A DNA stretch of 64,000 nt from NCBI GenBank assembly GCA_902778535.1, contig CACYYG010000002.1:129037-193036 (forward strand), given 5' to 3'. Below, in pieces: positions 18,601 through 28,168 of the stretch. The stretch is from an uncultured Prevotellaceae bacterium. Lineage in GTDB: Bacteria; Bacteroidota; Bacteroidia; Bacteroidales; Bacteroidaceae. The first letter of the stretch is position 1. Each line of letters opens with the position of its first letter. The notes below the pieces were generated by a model. It was not told the origin of the DNA. It searched no databases and saw nothing but the letters and a program-made list of their open reading frames with translations. The translations under genes were made by a program, and so were the position numbers.

Positions 18601-18842
18601 GGGTAGGCTGTCCCGTTGTAAGTGACAGACGCAGGAATAACGACAGTGCCAGTGTATTCGTTGGAATAAGAACTGTAAGAACTTCCACGGTAACTGACGG
18701 ACAGCGCCGTATTGTTGTTTGTCCATTTGTAATAGATGGTTACACCGTCACTGTTTGCCACCTCAATATCGTGGGCGGTAGCGCTAATGCCCATCATGCT
18801 CATGAGCAGGGTGAGCAGAATTATAAGATTTCGTCGTTTCAT
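15630..18842 (-). CDS. BspA-like leucine-rich repeat surface protein with cohesin-like and dockerin-like C-terminal modules
   Basis: The 1070-residue protein has a signal peptide (SMMGISATA), then some twenty-plus Treponema-type LRR units of 23 residues with consensus CSGLTSVTIPNSVTSIGxxAFxx. Longer inserts carry DGNTKYDSRENCNAIIETNTNTLVAGC. Around residues 870-1000 lies the cohesin-like module shared with both neighbours, followed by a dockerin-like calcium loop (DFNNDGDVNAIDFNMVGNYIL). BspA family proteins mediate adhesion to host or matrix proteins; the cohesin/dockerin-type ends suggest assembly with partner proteins. Several LRR units are nearly identical in DNA, so length variation by recombination is likely. 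Confidence 0.88.
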   Translation of the reverse strand: MKRRNLIILLTLLMSMMGISATAHDIEVANSDGVTIYYKWTNNNTALSVSYRGSSYSSYSNEYTGTVVIPASVTYNGTAYPVTSIGNYAFYDCSGLTSVTIPNSVTSIGNYAFQNCSGLTSVTIPNSVTSIGDGAFRGCSGLTSVTIPNSVSSIGGSPFGNCSGLTSITVDAGNTTFDSRGNCNAIIRTSTNTLVAGCKATVIPNSVTSIGGSAFYGCSGLTSVTIPNSVTSIGQFAFSETGIYTNSPNGVFYVDKWACGYKGTMPSNTSITLLEGTVGIAGGAFSGRSGLTSVTIPNSVTSIGSGAFSGCSGLTSVTIPNSVTSIVSGAFSGCSGLTSVTIPSSVTSIGNYAFQNCSGLTSVTIPNSVTRIYDYAFSGCSSLTSLTIPNSVTRIGGYAFAGCSGLTSVTIGYSVSYIGNSAFSNCSNLTSVTTMMSTPITINSSCFTNSSNATLYIPASSKAAYEAADYWKDFKEIKVFFTGTVIDEQGVEYTAYYDDATTCYVSGHKYTFNATITIPDTFEGRSVTSIGNRAFWYCVSLSSVTIPNSVTSIGGSAFAFCTSLTSVTIPNSVTSIGDSAFRGCRGLTSVTIGNSVTSIEGSSFSNCSGLTSLTIPNSVTRIGYAAFIGCSGLTAIIVEDGNTKYDSRENCNAIIETNTNTLVAGCKTTVIPNSVTSIGYYAFAECSGLTSVTIPNSVTSIENYAFRGCSGLTSVTIPNSVTRIGGVAFECCSGLTSIIVEDGNTKYDSRENCNAIIETNTNTLVAGCNTTVIPNSVTSIGYNAFDCRYGLTSVTIPNSVTSIGKNAFLGCVGLTSVTVNWETPLAVDADVFCFLTLSNITLYVPYGTKALYAAADVWKDFKEIVEFVDETDVSAMDNVIYNEPTEVISGNQAVLSVKMKNNVAIQTIQFDMYLPDGVTIVANEDGELITASKERINKFNYFNSTVQSNGALRLLAQATTTNVPAGDGEICRVTVNVPESMDEGDYPIIFKDILLVESNNTSHSPDPNVVQCKLTVLPYTPGDANSFRAADFNNDGDVNAIDFNMVGNYILYGSSAPSRAARGKETLDPQ
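17700..18600 (-). repeat. Near-identical 69-bp tandem units inside the BspA gene
   Basis: Consecutive 69-bp units (23 codons) at about 17700-18000 and 18400-18600 differ at only a few bases. Each contains a copy of GTCACGGAGTTCGGGATGG or a close variant on the plus strand. Such DNA-level identity, beyond what the protein consensus needs, indicates recent duplication or gene conversion. Confidence 0.8.
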
Positions 18843-18872
18843 ATTTGGTAATATCTGTTTGTCTCATGTAAA

Positions 18873-20783
18873 TTACTGCGGGTCTGACGTTTCCTCTTTC
18901 CTTGTTGCTCTAGAGGAGGGGGCACTACTGCCATAGAGGATGTAGTTACCCACCATGTTGAAGTCTATGGCATTGACATCCCCGTCATTGTTGAAGTCGG
19001 CTGCCCTGAAACTGGCATCGCCAGGAGTGTATGGAAGAACTGTCAGCTTACACTGCACGACGTTTGGATCAGGAGAATGGCTGGTGTTGTTCGCTTCAAC
19101 CATGAGGACATCCTTGAAGATGATTGGGTAGTCGCCCTTGTCCATGCTTTCCGGCACACTGACCGTCACCCGGCATATCTCACCGTCACCCGCAGGCACA
19201 TTGGTGGTCGTGGCTTGGGCCAGCAGGCGGAGGGCGCCATTTTCCTGCATCGTACTGTTGAAGTAGTTGAACTTGTTGATTCGTGCTTTGCTTGCCGTTA
19301 TCAGCTCTTGGTCTTCGTTGGGCACAACGGTGACTCCTTCAGGAAGATACAAATCAAACTGAATGGTCTGTATGGCCACATTGTTCTTCATCTTTACCGA
19401 CAAAACAGCCTGATTCCCACTGATGACCTCCGTCGGCTCGACATAGATGGCATCGTCCATCTCAGAAATGTCAGTCTCGTCCACAAACTCAACAATCTCC
19501 TTGAAGTCCTGCCAATAGGCGGCTGCCGCGTAGGCCTCACTGCAACCGTAGGGGACGTAGAGCGTAGCGTTTGCACGATTGCTGAACACATCTGCGGTAA
19601 TCGCTGGTGGTGTCTCCATTTTAACATATACTGATGTTAGGCTGGAGCAATGTTGGAAAGCATAATCGCCGATACTGGTCACGCCCTCGGGGATGGTCAG
19701 CGATGTCAGGCCGGAGCAATCCCAGAAAGCATAATCGCCGATGCTGGTCACGCTGTGGGGGATAACCGTTGTCTTACATCCTGTTACCAAGGTGCTTGTA
19801 TACGTCTCAATGATGGCATTACAATTCTCACGGGAGTCATATTTGGTGTTACCATCTTCAACAATAATCGAGGTCAGGCTGCGGCTGCATCCAGCGAAAG
19901 CTCCCTCGCCGATGCTGGTCACGCCCTCAGGGATGGTCAGGGATGTCAGGCCAGAGCAGCGACGGAAAGCATACTCACCGATGCTGGTCACGCTCTCGGG
20001 GATGGTCAGCGATGTCAGGCCAGAGCAACCATTAAAAGCAGAACGACCGATGCTGGTCACGCCCTCAAGGATGGTCAGGGATGTCAGGCCTCTGCAACTA
20101 TTAAAAGCTGAACGACCGATGCTTATCACGCTCTCGGGGATGGTCAGCGATGTCAGGCCATAGCAACTATAGAATGTATAGCTGCTGATGCTCGTCACGG
20201 AGTTCGGGATGACAAGATATTTTATCTCTTGGCCATTCGAGTAAACATGGTGAGCACAGCTAAGCGGATTAGAAGAGTCATTGCCAAAATTGATATTGCA
20301 CCAAGCAGCGACATCAGAAATGTTAACCTTCGTCATGTTGGAGCAGCCAAAGAACGCAGAGTCGCCGATGCTGGTCACGCCCTCGGGGATGGTCAGCGAT
20401 GTCAGGCCGGAGCAACCAGAGAAAGCCCCATCGCCGATGCTGGTCACGCCCTCGGGGAGGGTCAGCGATGTCAGGCCGGAGCAGCCAGAGAAAGTCCTCT
20501 CGCCGATGCTGGTAACACCCTCGGGGATGGTCAGGGATGTCAGACCAGAACAGCCAGAGAAAGCAGAACTGCCGATGCTGGTCACGCCACGGCCTTCATA
20601 AGTGTCAGGGATTGTAATCGTGGCGCTGTAGGTTTGCTCATGCCCACTGACATAGCAGGTCGATTCATCATCATTGGCGGTGTACTTTACGCCTTGCGCA
20701 TCCGTCACGGTGCCAGAGAACTGAGCATACGATACAGCTGCGCAGCATAGGAACAATACCGCTGAAGTTAATAGTCGTTTCAT
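18873..20783 (-). CDS. BspA-like leucine-rich repeat protein with cohesin-like and dockerin-like C-terminal modules (paralogue)
   Basis: The start chosen is the Met at 20783 (MKRLLTSAVLFLCCAAVSYAQ), which gives a clear signal peptide; the open frame extends 16 codons further without one. The 636-residue protein has about 11 LRR units of consensus CSGLTSLTIPEGVTSIG, an insert with YDSRENCNAIIETYTSTLV, then the cohesin-like module and a dockerin-like loop (DFNNDGDVNAIDFNMVG). Both ends are almost the same as in the gene at 15630, 30 bp downstream, so the pair arose by tandem duplication. It is the first gene of the cluster; its likely promoter is about 370 bp upstream, beyond a structured RNA. 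Confidence 0.88.
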   Translation of the reverse strand: MKRLLTSAVLFLCCAAVSYAQFSGTVTDAQGVKYTANDDESTCYVSGHEQTYSATITIPDTYEGRGVTSIGSSAFSGCSGLTSLTIPEGVTSIGERTFSGCSGLTSLTLPEGVTSIGDGAFSGCSGLTSLTIPEGVTSIGDSAFFGCSNMTKVNISDVAAWCNINFGNDSSNPLSCAHHVYSNGQEIKYLVIPNSVTSISSYTFYSCYGLTSLTIPESVISIGRSAFNSCRGLTSLTILEGVTSIGRSAFNGCSGLTSLTIPESVTSIGEYAFRRCSGLTSLTIPEGVTSIGEGAFAGCSRSLTSIIVEDGNTKYDSRENCNAIIETYTSTLVTGCKTTVIPHSVTSIGDYAFWDCSGLTSLTIPEGVTSIGDYAFQHCSSLTSVYVKMETPPAITADVFSNRANATLYVPYGCSEAYAAAAYWQDFKEIVEFVDETDISEMDDAIYVEPTEVISGNQAVLSVKMKNNVAIQTIQFDLYLPEGVTVVPNEDQELITASKARINKFNYFNSTMQENGALRLLAQATTTNVPAGDGEICRVTVSVPESMDKGDYPIIFKDVLMVEANNTSHSPDPNVVQCKLTVLPYTPGDASFRAADFNNDGDVNAIDFNMVGNYILYGSSAPSSRATRKEETSDPQ

Positions 20784-20872
20784 AATATCGATGTTTATAG
20801 TTTTCTCTATTTTATGCCTATAAACACCCAAAGTCGGCAGTTAATCATTAGTTTATGGTTAGCTTATGATAC

Positions 20873-21145
20873 AAAAAAGGCGTAGGTGTCTGTTCTTATG
20901 CCCATCCTGGGGTCGTAGGCCTTCGCATTGCCCTCATCACACAGGATAGACAACGCTCATCAGCCCACGCCAGCACGAACTATATATTAATAAGGTATAT
21001 AGATACGCACTACGCAGACGTCTCGTTGTCATCTGCCTGTTGTGATGATGGAGTTTGCGAAGTTCACGACCCACAACGACAGACGTTCGAAAACGTCTTT
21101 CTTATACATAAGACCGCCCGCCGCCCACATGTGGGCTAACAAGCG
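20873..21145 (-). ncRNA. Candidate structured RNA with H-type pseudoknot, upstream of the BspA cluster
   Basis: On the minus strand, after a full promoter, the sequence folds into a hairpin with tetraloop (AGACGTT-CGAA-AACGTCT at 21081-21098 read on plus) and a GC-rich palindrome (GCCCACATGTGGGC, 21123-21136). The 3' domain is closed by GGCGTGGG (20971-20964) pairing with CCTACGCC (20886-20879). Inside it, GCGTTGTC (20956-20949) pairs with GGCAATGC (20932-20925). The adjacent loop TATCCTG (20948-20942) pairs with CAGGATG (20909-20903), forming a pseudoknot. Six T follow at 20878-20873. It could be a stand-alone RNA or a leader or riboswitch controlling the BspA genes. I cannot name the family. 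Confidence 0.5.
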
Positions 21146-21151
21146 ATGGTG

Positions 21152-21182
21152 CAAAGATACGAATTATTTGGAAATCAGCAAA
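21152..21182 (-). promoter_or_regulatory. Promoter (TTTG - 19 nt - TATCTTTG) reading toward the BspA cluster
   Basis: On the minus strand TTTG (21182-21179) and TATCTTTG (21159-21152) are spaced by 19 nt, a complete Bacteroidetes promoter. There is no coding sequence for 370 bp downstream, which supports an RNA product or a long leader. Confidence 0.8.
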
Positions 21183-21334
21183 GAAAAAGCGAGAAAAGTT
21201 TAGCAGCACTTCAACTTCTCCCGCGTATCCTGTTTTTAGGTGCCCGAGCGGTAGCAACATCTTAGCTACCGCCCTGACCGTCGACACGGTTGTGTAGGCT
21301 TCGCCGAAAGTGTTCCAGCTTTGACTATTAGCGT

Positions 21335-21425
21335 GAAACAAAGTGTTTCATAATTTTTCTGCGTTTGAAACACTTTGTTTCAACGCTTGAAACACTTTGT
21401 TTCGGCGGCGGAAACAAAGTGTTTC
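21335..21425. repeat. Array of four 15-bp palindromic units (GAAACAAAGTGTTTC), 22-bp period
   Basis: Units lie at 21335-21349, 21367-21381, 21389-21403 and 21411-21425, in orientations +, -, -, + (GAAACAAAGTGTTTC or its reverse complement). The last three start exactly 22 bp apart with 7-nt spacers. A decayed fifth unit (GAAACAGAAAC) begins at 21433, again 22 bp on. The array is intergenic, between the GH10-esterase gene and the RNA promoter. Confidence 0.9.
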
Positions 21426-21527
21426 AAGCGTAGAAACAGAAACAACCAGTGCCCCACGAAAACGCCTCTGCCCTCCATGCAGTTGCGAAGAGAAGGCAGA
21501 GGCGAAAAAGGATGTGAGAAAAATCAA

Positions 21528-23780
<2,253 letters not shown>

Positions 23781-23919
23781 TTATGGTGTTTTTTTGTAAT
23801 ATGAGACATTTAGATATAATAAATGAAACAATCAAACTAGCGCTATCCTATTTATTTTTTGTAAATTTGCAGCATATTATCGCTTAGGACACAGAAACAC
23901 CTAATCAACTAACAATAAA

Positions 23920-26028
23920 ATGAAGAGAATCATCAGCTTGTTACTCCTGGGAGCGCCGCTTGTGGTGGCGGCCCAGAACCCCATCATCCGTGACCAGTTC
24001 ACGGCTGATCCTACGGCTCGTGTGTTCAACGGGCGCGTCTACCTCTACCCTTCTCACGACATCTTCCCTCCCGAGGGACAGCGTCAGGACTGGTTCTGCA
24101 TGGAAGACTATCATGTCTTCTCATCGGAGAACCTGACCGACTGGACTGACCACGGTGTGATTGTCACGCAGAACAAGGTGCCCTGGGTGAGGCCGAATTC
24201 GTATTCCATGTGGGCACCCGACTGCGTTGAAAGAAACGGTAAGTATTATTTCTACTTCCCCTCGGCTCCCAATGGAGGCATGCGCGGCTTCGGCGTTGGT
24301 GTGGCCATAGCCGACAGCCCGGAAGGCCCGTTCATTCCTGAGCCAGAGCCTATCAAGGGTGTCAACGGCATTGACCCCTGCGTGCTTCAGGCTTCCGACG
24401 GCAACGCCTACATCTTCTGGGGCAACGGACGTTGCGCCAAGCTCAAGCCCAACATGAAGGAACTGGCCGACGACAACCCGAAGGAAACCGTCAAATGGGG
24501 CGAGCGCGAGGTTGAGATGATTGGCGTAAACTGCCTCAAGGATCTTCCTAACCGTCAGGCAGAAGGACCCTTTGCCTTCGAGTATAACGGCAACTATTAT
24601 CTGACCTATCCGTACGTAAGAGAGAACACCGAGGTGTTAGGCTATGCCATGAGTAAGAATCCGATGGGCCCCTATGAGTATAAGGGACTGATTATGGCCG
24701 AGCACGCCAACGGCTGCTGGACCAACCATCACAGCATCGTCAACTACAAGGGACAGTGGTACCTGTTCTATCACCACAATTTCTTCTCTCCGAAAGACGA
24801 TAAGCGCCGCTCAGTACAGATTGAAAAACTGTTCTTCAATGCAGACGGCACCATTCAGGAGGTGAAACCCACCATGCGAGGCGTGGGCATCAACCAGGCT
24901 ACGGAGAAGATTCAGATTGACCGCTTCAGCTCGGCTGCTGACGGTGTAAGCACAGAACATGTCGACACCACCCGTCTCTTCAGCGGCGACTGCGCCACCC
25001 TGCCGACAAAGGGCAGCTGGCTGAAATACAACGATGTGGACTTCAGCTGCATCAAGGACGGCTATATGATTATCAATGTGAAGGCCGCCGACAACACCGA
25101 GTTCTGCGTGCGCGAGAAGAGCGCCACAGGCAAAGTGCTGGGTCGAGTGAAACTGACTGTGAAACCCGAGCAGTCGGCAAATGACAATCCTATGATGGCC
25201 CGTTTCCGTCGCGACCTCAGCAACCAGTGGCTCTCACAGGCAGTCAACCTGGAGTTTACACCGAAGGGCGTTACCGACCTAGTGGTCACCAATGAGGGCA
25301 ATGGCGCGCTCAGCGTCGACTGGGTGCAGTTCAAGAACCGCCCCGACTACTTCACGCCCGTGGCTGCCAAGGCTCCTGCAACCAAGCCCGACAACGAGGG
25401 ATTCATCCGCCGCTGGATGCTCTTAGAGCCCATCGACAAGCCCAACAGCGGCAACACCGTCTTCACCGACAGCTATCTGCGCGAGCACTTCAACAGAGAC
25501 TATTTCAAGGGACAGCAGACCATCCTGCCGAAGGACGGCCAGAAGGTAACGGCCGTGTTCCAGCAGGAGCAGGCCCCCGCAGGCTTTGGACGCGGCGCCC
25601 AGCAGATGCCTGAAGGCCCGCAGGTGAAGACCGTGAAGCAGACGCTGACGTGGCACGCTCTGGAGAGCAATATGTTCAACGTCAAGCTCTTCCGCTTCGC
25701 TGAGAAATACGGAGAAAAGGTCTACGGCGTGCTCTTCTGGGCCGTCACCATCATCGACTGTGAAGAAGACATCGAGAACGTGCGTCTCGCCGTCGGCTCC
25801 AATTCCGCCTCCATGTGGTGGCTTAATGGCGAAGAAGCCCTGCTGCTCAGCGGCGACCGCCGCATGGTGAAGGACGATGCCATGTCGCACCGCCTCACGC
25901 TGAAGAAAGGCCGCAACATCCTGCGCGGTGCCGTCATCAACGGCCCGGGCATGAGCGACTTCTGCGTCCGTTTCCTCGACGAGAAGGGCAAGCCTGTCAC
26001 CAACTATACAGTAACCGTTAACCAATAA
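23920..26028 (+). CDS. Secreted GH43 glycosidase with C-terminal carbohydrate-binding modules
   Basis: The 702-residue protein has a signal peptide (LVVAAQ) and a five-bladed propeller typical of GH43: DQFTADPTARVFNGRVYLYPSHD with the catalytic base Asp, GVNGIDPCVL with the pKa-modulating Asp, and RQAEGPFAFEYNG with the acid Glu. It is probably a beta-xylosidase or alpha-L-arabinofuranosidase. After residue ~330 a CBM6-like sandwich (GALSVDWVQFK) and a further beta-domain follow. It begins the run of arabinoxylan genes on the plus strand. A TAAATTTG element at 23862-23869 is the likely -7 box. Precise substrate is not determined. Confidence 0.87.
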   Translation: MKRIISLLLLGAPLVVAAQNPIIRDQFTADPTARVFNGRVYLYPSHDIFPPEGQRQDWFCMEDYHVFSSENLTDWTDHGVIVTQNKVPWVRPNSYSMWAPDCVERNGKYYFYFPSAPNGGMRGFGVGVAIADSPEGPFIPEPEPIKGVNGIDPCVLQASDGNAYIFWGNGRCAKLKPNMKELADDNPKETVKWGEREVEMIGVNCLKDLPNRQAEGPFAFEYNGNYYLTYPYVRENTEVLGYAMSKNPMGPYEYKGLIMAEHANGCWTNHHSIVNYKGQWYLFYHHNFFSPKDDKRRSVQIEKLFFNADGTIQEVKPTMRGVGINQATEKIQIDRFSSAADGVSTEHVDTTRLFSGDCATLPTKGSWLKYNDVDFSCIKDGYMIINVKAADNTEFCVREKSATGKVLGRVKLTVKPEQSANDNPMMARFRRDLSNQWLSQAVNLEFTPKGVTDLVVTNEGNGALSVDWVQFKNRPDYFTPVAAKAPATKPDNEGFIRRWMLLEPIDKPNSGNTVFTDSYLREHFNRDYFKGQQTILPKDGQKVTAVFQQEQAPAGFGRGAQQMPEGPQVKTVKQTLTWHALESNMFNVKLFRFAEKYGEKVYGVLFWAVTIIDCEEDIENVRLAVGSNSASMWWLNGEEALLLSGDRRMVKDDAMSHRLTLKKGRNILRGAVINGPGMSDFCVRFLDEKGKPVTNYTVTVNQ

Positions 26029-26063
26029 ACAATAACCGTTAACCAATAAACAATAACCGTTTA
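26012..26063. repeat. 21-bp tandem repeat spanning the GH43 stop codon
   Basis: Two full copies of a 21-bp unit (starting TAACCGTTAACCAATAAAC at 26012 and 26033) and a partial third copy at 26054 run through the end of the GH43 gene. The stop codon TAA (26026-26028) lies in the first copy, so copy-number changes would not alter the protein. Confidence 0.85.
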
Positions 26064-26079
26064 GCTAAAGCAGAAGATT

Positions 26080-27546
26080 ATGAAGACAAAATATCTGATT
26101 GGGGCAACACTCCTCACTTTTCAATTGTCAAGCCAGACAGCCAAGGCGCAAATCGGCGCGCCCTACATCCATGACCCGTCGACCATTGCCGAGTGCGAGG
26201 GCAAATACTATACTTTCGGTACCGGCGGCGGCGGTCTCATCTCCGAAGACGGCTGGACCTGGAACAGCGGCGCTGAGCGTCCTGGCGGCGGTGCTGCCCC
26301 CGATGTAATCAAGATCGGCGACCGTTACCTCTGCATCTACGGCGCCACGGGTGGCGGTCTGGGTGGTGGCCATAGCGGCCGCATCCTCACCATGTGGAAC
26401 AAGACCCTCGACCCAAAGTCGCCCGACTTCAAGTGGAGCACAGCCGTCGAGGTGTGCAATAGCGACGGAATGGAAGATCAGGACGCCATCGACCCAGGCA
26501 TTATGCTCGACCCCACCACTGGCCGATTGTGGGTAAGCTACGGCACCTATTTCGGCACCATCCGCCTCATCGAGCTGGATCCCACGACAGGTTTCCGCAA
26601 GAGTGGCAACAAGGAGAAGGACATCGCCATCGACTGCGAGGCCAGTGATCTCATCTACCGCAACGGCTGGTACTATCTGCTGGGCACGCACGGCACGTGC
26701 TGCGACGGTGTGAACTCTACCTACAACATCGTGGTGGGCCGCTCGCGCTCGGTGGAAGGTCCCTATATAGATAATGTGGGGCGCGACATGTACCACGGTG
26801 GTGGCCGCATGGTCGTTGCTGCCGGCGACCGCAAGACGGGCGCTGGACACTTCGGACGCACCATCCTCGACGAGGGTGTGGAGATTATGTCGTTCCACTG
26901 GGAGGCCGACTTCGATATGGGCGGACGCTCTACGCTGGCCATTCGTCCACTGCTCTGGAAGAATGACTGGCCCTACGCCGGCGAACAGCCGAAGGACGGC
27001 GTGTATGAGATTGAGAGCGAGCGTCGTGGCTATGCGCTGGAGCTGGCCGTCGACTTTGTCCGTATGAACGTTGCCCGTCAGGGTGGGTTCGGCGGCTTCG
27101 GCCGTCCGCAGCAGAATGTTGCTCCTCCACAGCCCGTGCCCAATCAGACACTGGCCGAAGTACAGGGCACGTGGCCCGAGGGTGACATTCCCGCTCGTAT
27201 CGGCGACTACATGTTCCGTCCCTGGCAGAAGTGGGAGCTGGCCCGCACAAGTAAAGGCACCATAGCCGGACCGCTCTACACCATCCGCATTGCAGGCACC
27301 AACCGTGCTTTGACAGCTACTGACAAGCTGGAGGTCATCACCAAGGAATATGCCGAGCTCGACGAACAACTGTGGCGTATTGAGCAGCTCACCGACGGCA
27401 CCTATCGCATCATGCCGTATGTCATTCCCGGACAGGATGGCAAGAACCAGAAATATTGCCTCTACAGCGCTGGCGACTCAACGCCTACGCTGGCCGAGTA
27501 CGACTTCTCAAGCGACAACTCCAAGTGGAATTTCCGCAACCATTAA
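26080..27546 (+). CDS. Secreted GH43 family glycosidase (arabinanase-like) with C-terminal ricin-like domain
   Basis: The 488-residue protein has a signal peptide (SQTAKAQ) and a GH43 propeller: GAPYIHDPSTIAECEGKYYTF (catalytic base Asp), QDAIDPGIMLD (second Asp) and IDCEASDLIYRNGWYY (acid Glu). The C-terminal ~120 residues (from about WELARTSKGTIAG) resemble a beta-trefoil/ricin-type carbohydrate-binding module. Similarity is greatest to arabinan endo-1,5-alpha-L-arabinosidases and related GH43 enzymes. It lies 51 bp after the first GH43 gene, separated by the 21-bp repeat, and 12 bp before a lipoprotein gene, so one operon is likely. Confidence 0.85.
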   Translation: MKTKYLIGATLLTFQLSSQTAKAQIGAPYIHDPSTIAECEGKYYTFGTGGGGLISEDGWTWNSGAERPGGGAAPDVIKIGDRYLCIYGATGGGLGGGHSGRILTMWNKTLDPKSPDFKWSTAVEVCNSDGMEDQDAIDPGIMLDPTTGRLWVSYGTYFGTIRLIELDPTTGFRKSGNKEKDIAIDCEASDLIYRNGWYYLLGTHGTCCDGVNSTYNIVVGRSRSVEGPYIDNVGRDMYHGGGRMVVAAGDRKTGAGHFGRTILDEGVEIMSFHWEADFDMGGRSTLAIRPLLWKNDWPYAGEQPKDGVYEIESERRGYALELAVDFVRMNVARQGGFGGFGRPQQNVAPPQPVPNQTLAEVQGTWPEGDIPARIGDYMFRPWQKWELARTSKGTIAGPLYTIRIAGTNRALTATDKLEVITKEYAELDEQLWRIEQLTDGTYRIMPYVIPGQDGKNQKYCLYSAGDSTPTLAEYDFSSDNSKWNFRNH

Positions 27547-27558
27547 ATACTATCTACC

Positions 27559-28143
27559 ATGAAGAAAACTATTTTCGCACTGATGTGCATGGCAGGTTTC
27601 ACGATGATGTCGGCCTGCGGCGGCAAGGATAATAAAGGTGCCGCAGAGAACACAACGGCAGAAAACCAGCCGACGACGGAACAAGTGACTGACGAGCAGG
27701 AACCCGCTGCCACGGAAACTGAGAGCAACGATGCTCCTGACTTTGCTACCTTCGCTGAGCAGGTGAAGGAGATTTGCGGTGTGGCTCCGTTCACCACCGA
27801 CGAGATGAGCGATGTGAAGGCGCGCATCGAGGAAAGCGAGGAGCGCGGCAAAGAATACTGCGTGTATGCATCCGTGGCCGACGGCATCGACAAGGAGGCC
27901 GTGCAGCGCGAATACTTCAACGCATTTGCCAAGGCTGCCGACAGCGGCAACATCTACGGCTTCCACATGGACGGGACACGCGGCACCGACGCTTTCAAGG
28001 ACTACGACGAGTACGTGAAGTTCATCAAGGAAAACGGCGATTATTCCAAAGCCATCTACGGCTACGACTACAACGGCAAGCCCATTAAGGTTTATTGCGC
28101 CATTTCCTTCGGCGACTTCGGCCTGACCGTCAGTGAAAAGTAA
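27559..28143 (+). CDS. Lipoprotein of unknown function in the hemicellulase operon
   Basis: The 194-residue product has a lipoprotein signal with Cys20 (MMSACGG), then a long low-complexity Glu/Thr-rich linker (residues ~27-58) and a compact mixed domain from about residue 60 (APDFATFAEQVKEICG ... VYCAISFGDFGLTVSEK). I do not recognise the domain. It is 12 bp after the GH43 gene and 25 bp before the GH51 gene, so it is probably co-transcribed; the linker could hold the domain away from the membrane. Confidence 0.7.
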   Translation: MKKTIFALMCMAGFTMMSACGGKDNKGAAENTTAENQPTTEQVTDEQEPAATETESNDAPDFATFAEQVKEICGVAPFTTDEMSDVKARIEESEERGKEYCVYASVADGIDKEAVQREYFNAFAKAADSGNIYGFHMDGTRGTDAFKDYDEYVKFIKENGDYSKAIYGYDYNGKPIKVYCAISFGDFGLTVSEK

Positions 28144-28168
28144 ATAAATCACATAAGACATCATCATC

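Noticed and set aside
15834-20750. Long plus-strand ORFs antisense to the BspA genes (up to 254 codons)
   Set aside because: They mirror the repetitive, GC-biased coding strand of the LRR genes. Their sequence repeats with the LRR period and carries no independent signal.
20918-20971. Hammerhead-ribozyme-like core (CTGATGA - stem - GAA) inside the candidate RNA on the minus strand
   Set aside because: The flanking stem and second stem fit, but no stem III can be formed after GAA and no UH cleavage site precedes the closing strand. The match is likely accidental.
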